Assembly: GCA_035515235.1 (NCBI GenBank)
Contig: DATJBS010000022.1
Span: 58,975 to 122,974, forward strand
Reading direction: 5' to 3'
Length of the DNA: 64,000 nt
Source: JAMLHH01 sp035515235
Lineage (GTDB): Bacteria; Bacteroidota; Bacteroidia; Chitinophagales; JADIYW01
Positions 43,858 through 52,181 of this stretch are shown here, in pieces. The notes beneath the pieces were generated by a model. It was not told the DNA's origin. It ran no database searches and saw only the letters and a list, made by a program, of their open reading frames with translations. Each line of letters opens with the position of its first letter. Within the stretch, counting starts at the first letter, position 1. The position numbers and the translations under genes are program-made.

Positions 43858-44979
43858 ATGCAGTTTCAGAAAGTTGTAGGATTAGAGAGCATTAAGAAGC
43901 ATTTGATACGACAAGTACAAGAAAATAAGGTACCGCATGCTCAATTGTTTTTGAATCGTCCAGGGGCAGGTGGATTGCCATTAGCTTTAGCTTTTGCACA
44001 ATATTTAGTTTGTCAAAACCCAAGCGATACAGATAGTTGTGGCGTATGTCCTTCTTGTGGGAAAGCTCAAAAACTTATTCACCCTGACATCCACATGACT
44101 TATCCAGTCATTCGTCCTGAAAATTCTAACAAAATACCATTAAGTGAACATTTTGCTTTGCCATGGAGAACATTGATTCTTAAAAACCCATACGTTTCGG
44201 AGTATGAGTGGCTACACACCATTAACACAGATATCAAACAAGGAAATATCACTCGAGAAGAAGCGTCAAAAATTATTCAAAATCTCAATTTAAAATCTTT
44301 TGAGAATGGATATAAGGTTCAGATCATTTGGATGGCGGAAAACTTGGCAGAAGTTGGGAATGCTTTATTGAAAATTATTGAGGAACCACCTGAGAAATCT
44401 GTGATCATATTGGTAGCAGAAAACCAAGAAGCTATTTTATCTACTATAATATCTAGAACGCAAATTCTTCAAATCCCAGATTTAAAAGAAGCAGAAATAA
44501 CTGAGCGATTGATTCAAGATTTCCAATTGAATCAAGAGACCGCAAAAGAGTATGCCTACATTTCTAGCGGAAGCTTCAGAAAAGCTCAACAATTGGCTAG
44601 TGGTGAAGTAGAGGGATTTAGCGAAGACTTAAAAAACTGGTTAGTTTATTGCATGCGAGGACCTTCTGCAGATTTAGTCAAGTGGACTGAAACTAGACAT
44701 GCGAAAGGAAGAGAATATTTGAAAAAATTCTTTGATTATACTATTCAAATTTTCAGAGAGACATTAGTTTCAAAATATACTAACAATGAATTGATGCCGC
44801 GGGTTTCAAAAATCGAAATTCCCGTTACTCAAGCCTTGATGAAATATATAGATCACGATAATCTGTATGAATTGATTCCAAGAATAGAAGAAACCGCCTA
44901 TCACATAGAGAGAAACTCTAATGCCAAAATCTCTTTATTGAATCTATCTATAGATATGCGTAAGATTTTGAAAAAATAA
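43858..44979 (+). CDS. holB: DNA polymerase III delta' subunit-like clamp-loader protein
   Basis: A 373-residue AAA+ protein of the clamp loader. Residues 1-30 (VVGLESIKKHLIRQVQENKVPHA) are the typical entry. A four-Cys zinc module CQNPSDTDSCGVCPSC follows at about 52-67. The delta'-type helix NALLKIIEEPPE (about 172-183) and sensor segment TIISRTQILQIP are present. The phosphate-binding loop (NRPGAGGLPLA) lacks the Walker A Lys, as expected of delta', which does not hydrolyse ATP. The tRNA cluster begins 113 bases after the stop. Confidence 0.88.
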   Translation: MQFQKVVGLESIKKHLIRQVQENKVPHAQLFLNRPGAGGLPLALAFAQYLVCQNPSDTDSCGVCPSCGKAQKLIHPDIHMTYPVIRPENSNKIPLSEHFALPWRTLILKNPYVSEYEWLHTINTDIKQGNITREEASKIIQNLNLKSFENGYKVQIIWMAENLAEVGNALLKIIEEPPEKSVIILVAENQEAILSTIISRTQILQIPDLKEAEITERLIQDFQLNQETAKEYAYISSGSFRKAQQLASGEVEGFSEDLKNWLVYCMRGPSADLVKWTETRHAKGREYLKKFFDYTIQIFRETLVSKYTNNELMPRVSKIEIPVTQALMKYIDHDNLYELIPRIEETAYHIERNSNAKISLLNLSIDMRKILKK

Positions 44980-45012
44980 ATGATAAAGCGTTAAAAAATT
45001 ACGCTTCACCTA

Positions 45013-45042
45013 TTGCTTAGAATGAAAAGTAAAGTATATTTG
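45013..45042 (+). promoter_or_regulatory. Promoter of the tRNA cluster
   Basis: TTG (45013-45015) and TATATTTG (45035-45042) are separated by 19 bases, a good fit to the Bacteroidetes -33/-7 consensus TTTG...TAnnTTTG. The first tRNA starts 50 bases downstream. Confidence 0.6.
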
Positions 45043-45091
45043 CACTCGCAATTAAGAAAAGTATTTTTTGCACGTTCTAATAAATATTTTT

Positions 45092-45164
<73 letters not shown>

Positions 45165-45207
45165 CATTTGAGTGAAATCATTTGATTTTTCTCCATGAAA
45201 GAGTTAT

Positions 45208-45293
45208 GCCCTGGTGGTGGAACTGGTAGACACGCAGGACTTAAAATCCTGTAAGCCGAAAAGCTTGTACGGGTTCGATTCCCGTCTGGGGCA
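45208..45293 (+). tRNA. tRNA-Leu (TAA), copy 1
   Basis: 86-base class II tRNA. Anticodon stem CAGGA/TCCTG with loop CTTAAAA, so anticodon TAA; long variable arm; T arm CGGG-TTCGATT-CCCG; acceptor GCCCTGG with matching 3' end and discriminator A. Confidence 0.97.
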
Positions 45294-45326
45294 CATCTCT
45301 TTTATAAAAAAGTTCATTAAAATATT

Positions 45327-45399
<73 letters not shown>

Positions 45400-45427
45400 C
45401 AACATTGCAAAAAATTTTGGAACAGTT

Positions 45428-45513
45428 GCCCTGGTGGTGGAACTGGTAGACACGCAGGACTTAAAATCCTGTAAGCCGAAAAGCTTGTACGGGTTCGATT
45501 CCCGTCTGGGGCA
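45428..45513 (+). tRNA. tRNA-Leu (TAA), copy 2
   Basis: Identical to the tRNA-Leu at 45208-45293. The spacers between the two Gly-Leu pairs differ, so only the tRNA bodies have been kept identical. Confidence 0.97.
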
Positions 45514-45629
45514 CTCTTCCTGAATAAATGCAAACACAAACTCAGTATACTGAGCTTCCCTAGACAAAGCATGTCTTCTTACAAAATCTGCTTCTTTTTT
45601 ATTTCCTTTATTTTTCTATTTTTACAAAC

Positions 45630-46064
45630 ATGAAAAGACTATTTATTGCTCTTGCTTTTACAATAACTGCTCTTGCATGTAAAAACTCTAAAGATTCTAG
45701 CGAATCCATCGTAGGAACTTGGAAAGTAAGCAATTATCAAAATAATCTATTAGTCGAACAATCAGAATCTGAAATTAAAGGTTTTGAACGAAGCGTAAGA
45801 CTACAACGTGAAAAGATGATTCAATTTTCTGAATACACCTTCAATAAAAATGGCTCTTATCATTTGCAACACTCTCCTACCGACTTTGACAAAGGAAAAT
45901 GGCTCATCCTTAGCGACAGTCTGATGGTACAAAGCAGCGAGATCTACCATACTTCTGATACTAGCATCATTCATTTTCATAGTCCTACAGAAGCTACTAT
46001 TTCTATGACCGATTTTACTCAGCAAATCTCCGTAGATATTATAAAAATATCTTCAGACAAATAG
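45630..46064 (+). CDS. Small lipoprotein, lipocalin-like
   Basis: A 144-residue lipoprotein. The signal MKRLFIALAFTITALAC gives a lipobox Cys at 17. The mature part begins KNSKDSSES and continues with IVGTWKVSNY, the G-x-W start typical of lipocalin-like domains. It resembles in layout the lipoprotein at 34242 but is not a close copy. No partner gene is adjacent. Function unknown; probably an outer-membrane-attached periplasmic or surface protein. Confidence 0.68.
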   Translation: MKRLFIALAFTITALACKNSKDSSESIVGTWKVSNYQNNLLVEQSESEIKGFERSVRLQREKMIQFSEYTFNKNGSYHLQHSPTDFDKGKWLILSDSLMVQSSEIYHTSDTSIIHFHSPTEATISMTDFTQQISVDIIKISSDK

Positions 46065-46257
46065 GAATTAGTTGACTGTAAGACGCAGGACAATATCATC
46101 TTAAACTTTACAATTTAGAACGACAGATCCTCTTTTTAAAAGCGTATAGAATTCTAACGAATAAATACTTGCATTTAAGCTCCAGTCGCGCAAATCGCTT
46201 GTATTGCCTTCAAAAAACTTATGGCAATATCTCATTCAATTATACTTAAAAACAAGA

Positions 46258-46284
46258 AACTGCTTGATCAACTCTTAAGCAGTT
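46258..46284. terminator. Hairpin downstream of the lipoprotein gene
   Basis: AACTGCTT (46258-46265) pairs with AAGCAGTT (46277-46284). It has no T-run on the plus strand, but sits just beyond the ABC-F terminator, between converging genes. Confidence 0.4.
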
Positions 46285-46285
46285 C

Positions 46286-46321
46286 AAAAAAAAATGGCGA
46301 CTTGTAATACAAATCGCCATT
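46286..46321 (-). terminator. Rho-independent terminator of the ABC-F gene
   Basis: AATGGCGA (46293-46300) pairs with TCGCCATT (46314-46321), with an inner TTGT/ACAA extension. On the minus strand the hairpin leads into a run of T from the nine A at 46286-46294. It lies 22 bases after the gene's stop. Confidence 0.9.
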
Positions 46322-46342
46322 CTATATATTTTAAAATCAAAA

Positions 46343-47959
46343 CTAAGAGTAGAACTCTTCTTTTTGAGCTTTTACTCTATCGTCATCTAGATATTCGTCG
46401 TAAGTCATCAACTTGTCTATAATACCTTTAGGAGTTAATTCTATCACACGATTAGCAATAGTATGAGTGAAAGTATGGTCATGAGAAGTAAATAACATTG
46501 AACCTTGATACTCTACCATACCGTTATTCAAAGCAGTAATAGATTCTAGGTCTAAGTGGTTAGTAGGCTCATCTAAGATTAAGAAGTTTCCTTCTTCTAG
46601 CATCACTTTTGAAAGCATACATCTTACTTTTTCACCACCAGATAACACTGTACACATTTTCAATGTTTCTTCTCCAGAGAATAGCATTCTACCTAAGAAT
46701 CCTCGGATAAAGGTTTCGTCTTTTTCTACTGAGAACTGTCTTAACCAATCGATTAAGTTGATTTTGTCTTTAAAATATGGACTATTATCGTTAGGTAAAT
46801 AAGATTTAGTGATCGTTACACCCCATTCGATATTGCCAGATGTAGGTTCTGTTTCACCAGCTATAATAGATAAGAACTTAGATACAGCTAAGTGATCTTT
46901 ACTAATGATAGCGATTTTATCTCCTTTGTTGACAGTGATATTGATGTCTTTAATTACAGTACCAGCATCGCCATAAGAAAAACTTAAGTTTTCAACGCTC
47001 AATATTTGATTCCCTGCTTCTCTTACTTGCTTAAAGAAAATACCTGGATATCTTCTAGATGAAGCTTGCATATCATCTAAGTTGATTTTCTCTAATGCTT
47101 TCTTACGCGAAGTAGCTTGTTTTGACTTAGAAGCGTTTGCACTAAATCGAGCAATAAAGTCTAATAACTCAGCACGTTTAGCCTCTGATTTTTTGTTTTT
47201 ATCAGCTCTTTGTTTTAATAAGATTTGGCTCGTTTCGTACCAGAAAGTATAGTTACCTGAGTATGTAGAAATCTTTTTAAAGTCGATGTCTACTATATGC
47301 GTACAGACCATGTCTAAAAAGTGACGGTCGTGAGATACAACTATAACAGTATTTTTAAAATCTGCTAAGAAGTTCTCTAACCAAGAAATCGTATTGATAT
47401 CCAAATCATTCGTAGGCTCATCCAATACTAATACGTCAGGATTACCAAATAATGCTTGTGCTAATAACACTTTGATTTTGTCATTCCCTTGCAGGTCTTT
47501 CATTAAGCTATTGTGTAAAGCTTCTTTTACTCCAAGATTACTCAATAATTCAGCTGCATCACTTTCAGCATTCCAGCCATCCATTTCTGCAAACTCTGCT
47601 TCTAACTCTCCTACTTTAAGACCATCTGCATCAGTAAAATCTTCCTTCATGTAGATAGCATCTTTCTCTTTCATGATTTTATAGAGATGTTCATTACCCA
47701 TAATGACTGTCTCTAAAACAGGAAATTCATCAAATGCAAAGTGATTTTGGCTCAATACTGACATTCTTTCTCCGGGCGTCATTTCGATATTACCTGTGGT
47801 AGGATCAATTTCACCAGAAATAATTTTTAAGAAAGTAGATTTACCGGCACCATTTGCACCGATTACACCGTAGCAATTGCCTTTAGTGAACTTCATATTT
47901 ACGTCTTCAAAAAGAGTACGCTTACCAAACTGTAGGGAAAGATTATTAACTGCGATCAT
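46343..47959 (-). CDS. ABC-F family ATPase, YbiT-like
   Basis: A 538-residue soluble protein with two ABC domains. Walker A boxes are GANGAGKS (about 36-43) in the first domain and a degenerate one (IISKDHLAVSK) in the second. Walker B segments are VLVLDEPTNDLD and FLILDEPTNHLD, with the signature LSGGEKVRCML in the second domain. The N-terminal SLQFGKRTLFEDVNMKF and the QFAFDEF-like segment resemble E. coli YbiT. ABC-F proteins bind the ribosomal E site and regulate translation or relieve stalls. Monocistronic, with its own promoter and terminator. The second-domain Walker A has lost the GKS/T pattern. Confidence 0.9.
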   Translation of the reverse strand: MIAVNNLSLQFGKRTLFEDVNMKFTKGNCYGVIGANGAGKSTFLKIISGEIDPTTGNIEMTPGERMSVLSQNHFAFDEFPVLETVIMGNEHLYKIMKEKDAIYMKEDFTDADGLKVGELEAEFAEMDGWNAESDAAELLSNLGVKEALHNSLMKDLQGNDKIKVLLAQALFGNPDVLVLDEPTNDLDINTISWLENFLADFKNTVIVVSHDRHFLDMVCTHIVDIDFKKISTYSGNYTFWYETSQILLKQRADKNKKSEAKRAELLDFIARFSANASKSKQATSRKKALEKINLDDMQASSRRYPGIFFKQVREAGNQILSVENLSFSYGDAGTVIKDINITVNKGDKIAIISKDHLAVSKFLSIIAGETEPTSGNIEWGVTITKSYLPNDNSPYFKDKINLIDWLRQFSVEKDETFIRGFLGRMLFSGEETLKMCTVLSGGEKVRCMLSKVMLEEGNFLILDEPTNHLDLESITALNNGMVEYQGSMLFTSHDHTFTHTIANRVIELTPKGIIDKLMTYDEYLDDDRVKAQKEEFYS

Positions 47960-47983
47960 TATTGTCTATAAAGTGATTTGGCG

Positions 47984-47991
47984 CAAATATA
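47984..47991 (-). promoter_or_regulatory. Putative -7 box of the ABC-F gene (TATATTTG on minus strand)
   Basis: An exact TAnnTTTG match, 24 bases before the start codon. Confidence 0.5.
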
Positions 47992-48080
47992 CAAAATTTA
48001 AAAGTGTTCAAATTCTATAATTCTCCTACTATCAATTAACAAATGATTATTTGAACATTCTTAACATGACAAAAATAAAA

Positions 48081-48104
48081 AAGTCCTCTTTTTAGGGAGG
48101 ACTT
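48081..48104 (-). terminator. Rho-independent terminator of the secA-SPOR operon
   Basis: AAGTCCTC (48081-48088) pairs with GAGGACTT (48097-48104), and the minus strand continues into a T-rich run. It follows the SPOR gene stop by about 20 bases. Confidence 0.88.
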
Positions 48105-48123
48105 GATATTTTCTATTTTTAAT

Positions 48124-48516
48124 CTATTCGACGATAAAGCTCGAAGGGAACATTTTCCTCACTTCTTTGAGAAAAGTTTGAGCGTCTTGTCTCGAGACAA
48201 AAGTACCTGCTCTTAATTTAAAAGTAGGCGGTTCGAAACTCAAAAAAACTGGTATCTCAGGATATTTAGAAGCAAATTTAGCTTTTGCATCATTGACTTC
48301 TGAGCGAGATTTAGATATGATAATTTGAACTCTATAAACCTTCTTTGGCACTACTTTAAGACTTGATTTGGCAGAATATACTTTTTGTAAGTAATCAATT
48401 CTTGGATCTTTGAAGATTAAAGCATTTCCTTTAGTTAGAGTATCAGAGCTTTGAGCAAATATATTTGCTGAACCTCCACTCATCGCTAAAACAATCAATA
48501 ATAATAGAACTCTCAT
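48124..48516 (-). CDS. Exported SPOR-domain protein
   Basis: A longer frame opens at 48564 inside secA, but the ATG at 48514-48516 gives a normal signal peptide (MRVLLLLIVLAMSGG...FAQ) and starts one base after the secA stop, so I use it: 130 residues. The mature protein has a SPOR domain (about 60-130: KVYRVQIIISKSRSE... and LRAGTFVSRQDAQTFLKEV), which binds peptidoglycan at division sites. It is probably co-transcribed with secA. Its role in export or division is inference. Confidence 0.78.
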   Translation of the reverse strand: MRVLLLLIVLAMSGGSANIFAQSSDTLTKGNALIFKDPRIDYLQKVYSAKSSLKVVPKKVYRVQIIISKSRSEVNDAKAKFASKYPEIPVFLSFEPPTFKLRAGTFVSRQDAQTFLKEVRKMFPSSFIVE

Positions 48517-48517
48517 A

Positions 48518-51500
48518 TTAAATACCTTGACCGTGACACTGTTTGAATTTCTTGCCACTACCACATGGACAAGGATCGTTTCTTCCTATTTTCACTTCAT
48601 TTCTAATAGGTTGAGGCTTTTCAGGTCTACTTACCAATTCTCCTGCTGCTCTTTCTGCGCTTCCATCATTATCATAACTTCTGCTTTCACTGACTTTAGA
48701 CATCATTTGCTTTTCAGCTAACCTTGCTTTTTCCTGAGCTTGCTTCAACTCATTTTCATCAGGTGCAGGCAATTCACATTTCACAAGGAAAGAGATAATA
48801 CTTTCGTTCATTTCTCTCAACATATCCTTGAAAATTTTGAATGCTTCAAATTTGTAAATTAATAATGGATCTTTTTGTTCGTGAACTGCCATTTGGACAG
48901 ATTGACGTAAATCATCCATTTTTCTTAAATGCTCTTTCCAAAGTTGATCGATGAAAGATAAGATGATATTTTGATGTAAGACTTTGAGGACTTCTCTCCC
49001 TTCAGAATCTACAGCTTCTTGAAGATTGGTTACGGCATTGACGGTCTTAATACCATCGGTAAATGGAACAATAATATTCTGTATCTGACTGCCTCTATTG
49101 AGTAGTATCTGTTTTAAGGTTGGAAGCGTCTGTAATCTGATGGCTTCCATTTTTCTATTAAATGCACTTTCTGTTTGATCATAAATTTGATTAGCCAAAA
49201 CATCTGCACTCATTTTCTCTAATTGTTCTTTAGTAGTTTCAATTTCAATTCCTAAAAATTTAAAACCATCTAATTTCAATTTATCCGCATCGAGTGAAGC
49301 TTTAGCAGCTTCTGCGATGTCATAACATAGATCATACATCATGCTATCGAGATCAAAAGAAATTCTTTCACCATCCAACGCATGCTGACGACGCTTATAA
49401 ATCACTTCTCTTTGAGAGTTCATGACGTCATCATATTCCAATAATCTTTTACGAATACCGAAGTTATTTTCTTCTACTTTTTTCTGAGCTCTTTCGATAG
49501 ACTTCGTGACCATAGAGTGCTGAATGACTTCACCATCTTTATAACCCATCCTGTCCATAATTTTAGACAATCTGTCTGAACCAAATAGTCGCATCAAATC
49601 ATCTTCCAAAGAAGCATAAAACTGCGTACTACCTTTATCTCCTTGACGTCCAGAACGTCCTCTTAGCTGCCTATCGACCCTTCTTGAGTCGTGTCTTTCT
49701 GTACCAATAATTGCTAAACCACCAGCATCTTTTACGCCAGGGCCTAATTTAATATCCGTACCACGACCTGCCATATTTGTAGCAATCGTTACTTTACTTG
49801 TTGTACCAGCTTCCGCAACGATTTCTGCCTCTCTTTGATGTTGTTTAGCATTCAATACGTTGTGTGGAATCTTTCTCATGGTTAATAACTTACCCAATAA
49901 TTCCGAAACCTCCACGTTAGTCGTACCTACTAATACCGGACGACCAGCTTCACGCAATTCTTCAATCTCTTCAATAATTGCGTTGTATTTTTCACGTTTA
50001 GTTTTATAAACTAAATCTTCTTTATCATGTCTTTGGATAGGTCTATTCGTTGGAATAATTACCGTATCTAATTTATAGATAGACCAAAACTCACCTGCTT
50101 CTGTTTCAGCAGTACCAGTCATACCGGCTAGTTTGTGGTATAATCTGAAAAAGTTCTGTAAAGTAATGGTTGCAAATGTTTGTGTAGCTGCTTCAATTTT
50201 TACATTTTCTTTCGCTTCTATCGCTTGGTGTAATCCGTCAGAATATCTACGACCGTCCATGATACGACCTGTCTGCTCATCTACGATTTTTACTTTATTG
50301 TCTAAAACAACATATTCTATATCTTTTTCAAATAAACAATATGCTTTCAAAAGTTGATTGACAGTATGAAGTCTCTCTGACTTAATGGAGAAATCTCTAA
50401 TTACTTCATCTTTCTCAGCTTGCTTTTCTTCAAGAGTAGTATCCTTATTATCGATATCAGCCAAAAGGCCTCCAAGATCAGGAATAATAAAAAAGTCTGT
50501 TTCCTCAGAATCCAAAGTCATTAAGTCAATTCCTTTTTCTGTGAGATCTATTTGGTTATTTTTCTCATCAATAACAAAGTACAATTCGCTATCTACTAAT
50601 GGCATTTCTTTATTTTGATCTGCCATATAATGATTCTCTGCTTTTTGAAGCAATTGACGCATTCCAGGCTCACTCAAGAATTTGATCAATGGCCCACTCT
50701 TTGGAAATCCTCTGTATGCTCTTAGTAATGCTAATCCACCTTGTCCTTCTGCATAACCTGTTTTGCCATCTTTAATAAGACTTTTTGCTTCTTGCAAAAA
50801 TTTAATAACAGCTTTTTTCTGGATATCTACTAATCTTTCTAATCTAGGCTTAAGTAAATGAAACTCTTGTTCGTCACCTTTTGGTACAGGTCCGCTGATG
50901 ATCAATGGCGTTCTCGCATCATCTATCAATACGGAGTCGACCTCATCCACCATTGCATAATGATGTTTACGTTGAACTTGCTCATCTGCTGAGCGAGCCA
51001 TATTATCTCTTAAATAATCGAAGCCAAATTCGTTATTGGTTCCGTAAGTGACATCTGCTAAATAAGCTTTCTTTCTTTCGTCTGTATGCGGTTGATATCT
51101 ATCTATACATTCGATTTGAAGACCTAAGAAGTTAAAGAGAGGATTCATCCATTCGGAGTCCCTTTTTGCCAAGTAGTCATTCACTGTTACCACGTGTACT
51201 CCTAATCCTGATAAGGCATTTAAATATGATGGAAGAGTTGCCACTAAAGTTTTTCCTTCACCCGTAGCCATCTCAGAAATTTTACCTTTATGTAAGATAA
51301 TACCTCCAATTAACTGCACATCATAATGCACCATTTCCCATTTCACTTCACTTCCACCTACAGTCCAAGTCGTATTATATTGAACTTGATCACCATCTAC
51401 TTTTAAATAAGTTTTGGTAACAGATAAATCTCTATCCAATTGATTTGCAGTTGCAGAAATTACTTCATTTTCTTTAAATCTACGAGCAGTTTCTTTAACG

Positions 51501-51850
51501 ACTGCAAAAGCTTCAGGTAAGATTTCCATCAATACTTCTTCAATTGCTTTGTCACGATCCTTAGTGAGATCATCAATCTGCTTGAATAATTGATCTTTAA
51601 TTTCTAATTCTGTCGCTTCACTTTCTGCTTGAGTTTTTAGCTCATTAATTTGTGTATTGATTTCAGAGATATAAACTTGAATCTTCTCTTTAAATTCAAC
51701 AGTTTTATTTCTTAGTTCATCATTAGATAATGATTGGAAGGATTGGAATTTCTCATTAATAGCCTCCACGAGTGGCATGACTTCTTTAATATCTCTATTG
51801 GATTTCGTTCCAAACAGTTTTGCGATTCCTTTTGCAAATATGTCTAACAT
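48518..51850 (-). CDS. secA: Preprotein translocase ATPase SecA
   Basis: A 1110-residue motor of the Sec pathway. Walker A is ATGEGKTL in the first nucleotide-binding fold. The Walker B/DEAD-like motif is MVDEVDSVLIDDART and the second fold has the arginine-finger RGRSGRQGD. The preprotein cross-linking domain and helical scaffold follow, and the C-terminus carries the zinc-binding DPCPCGSGKKFKQCHG that contacts SecB or lipids. It is longer than E. coli SecA because of a large insertion, mostly in residues about 330-470, as is common in Bacteroidetes. A SPOR gene begins one base later. Confidence 0.98.
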   Translation of the reverse strand: MLDIFAKGIAKLFGTKSNRDIKEVMPLVEAINEKFQSFQSLSNDELRNKTVEFKEKIQVYISEINTQINELKTQAESEATELEIKDQLFKQIDDLTKDRDKAIEEVLMEILPEAFAVVKETARRFKENEVISATANQLDRDLSVTKTYLKVDGDQVQYNTTWTVGGSEVKWEMVHYDVQLIGGIILHKGKISEMATGEGKTLVATLPSYLNALSGLGVHVVTVNDYLAKRDSEWMNPLFNFLGLQIECIDRYQPHTDERKKAYLADVTYGTNNEFGFDYLRDNMARSADEQVQRKHHYAMVDEVDSVLIDDARTPLIISGPVPKGDEQEFHLLKPRLERLVDIQKKAVIKFLQEAKSLIKDGKTGYAEGQGGLALLRAYRGFPKSGPLIKFLSEPGMRQLLQKAENHYMADQNKEMPLVDSELYFVIDEKNNQIDLTEKGIDLMTLDSEETDFFIIPDLGGLLADIDNKDTTLEEKQAEKDEVIRDFSIKSERLHTVNQLLKAYCLFEKDIEYVVLDNKVKIVDEQTGRIMDGRRYSDGLHQAIEAKENVKIEAATQTFATITLQNFFRLYHKLAGMTGTAETEAGEFWSIYKLDTVIIPTNRPIQRHDKEDLVYKTKREKYNAIIEEIEELREAGRPVLVGTTNVEVSELLGKLLTMRKIPHNVLNAKQHQREAEIVAEAGTTSKVTIATNMAGRGTDIKLGPGVKDAGGLAIIGTERHDSRRVDRQLRGRSGRQGDKGSTQFYASLEDDLMRLFGSDRLSKIMDRMGYKDGEVIQHSMVTKSIERAQKKVEENNFGIRKRLLEYDDVMNSQREVIYKRRQHALDGERISFDLDSMMYDLCYDIAEAAKASLDADKLKLDGFKFLGIEIETTKEQLEKMSADVLANQIYDQTESAFNRKMEAIRLQTLPTLKQILLNRGSQIQNIIVPFTDGIKTVNAVTNLQEAVDSEGREVLKVLHQNIILSFIDQLWKEHLRKMDDLRQSVQMAVHEQKDPLLIYKFEAFKIFKDMLREMNESIISFLVKCELPAPDENELKQAQEKARLAEKQMMSKVSESRSYDNDGSAERAAGELVSRPEKPQPIRNEVKIGRNDPCPCGSGKKFKQCHGQGI

Positions 51851-52181
51851 CTATTTATTGCTTTGTGCGACGTAAAATTAAAATTTCTATGCAATAGTTG
51901 GTGACAAATAAAATACCAAATGTAGATAACTGACATTTTTACTGAATTAAGTGCAAATGAGGTACAAGAAATGGCAATAAAACGAACATTTTTTATTGAT
52001 AAACTTAGTAAAATGAAATCACTTTAAATTTATTAGATAGAATTTTAAATCGTGAACCAAAACATTGTGTATTAAAAGATTGCTAGAGAAGCGGGGTATT
52101 CATCAAATATCTTAGTTAATTTTATAAAAGTTCAACACCTTTCCTTATATTCAACATTATATATTATAAAAAAAAAACGAA
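51851..52181. other. Intergenic region between divergent secA and the LRR gene
   Basis: 331 AT-rich bases. A TACATTTG box (minus strand, 51917-51924) about 67 bases before secA may be its promoter. No other repeat, hairpin or gene was recognised. Confidence 0.5.

Noticed and set aside
44986..45006. Terminator after holB (AAGCGT/ACGCTT hairpin)
   Set aside because: The stem is only 6 bases and there is no T-run, so it is not supported as a terminator.
48517..48564. Upstream start for the SPOR gene inside secA
   Set aside because: It would place 16 extra residues before the signal peptide; the internal ATG gives a proper signal sequence right after the secA stop.
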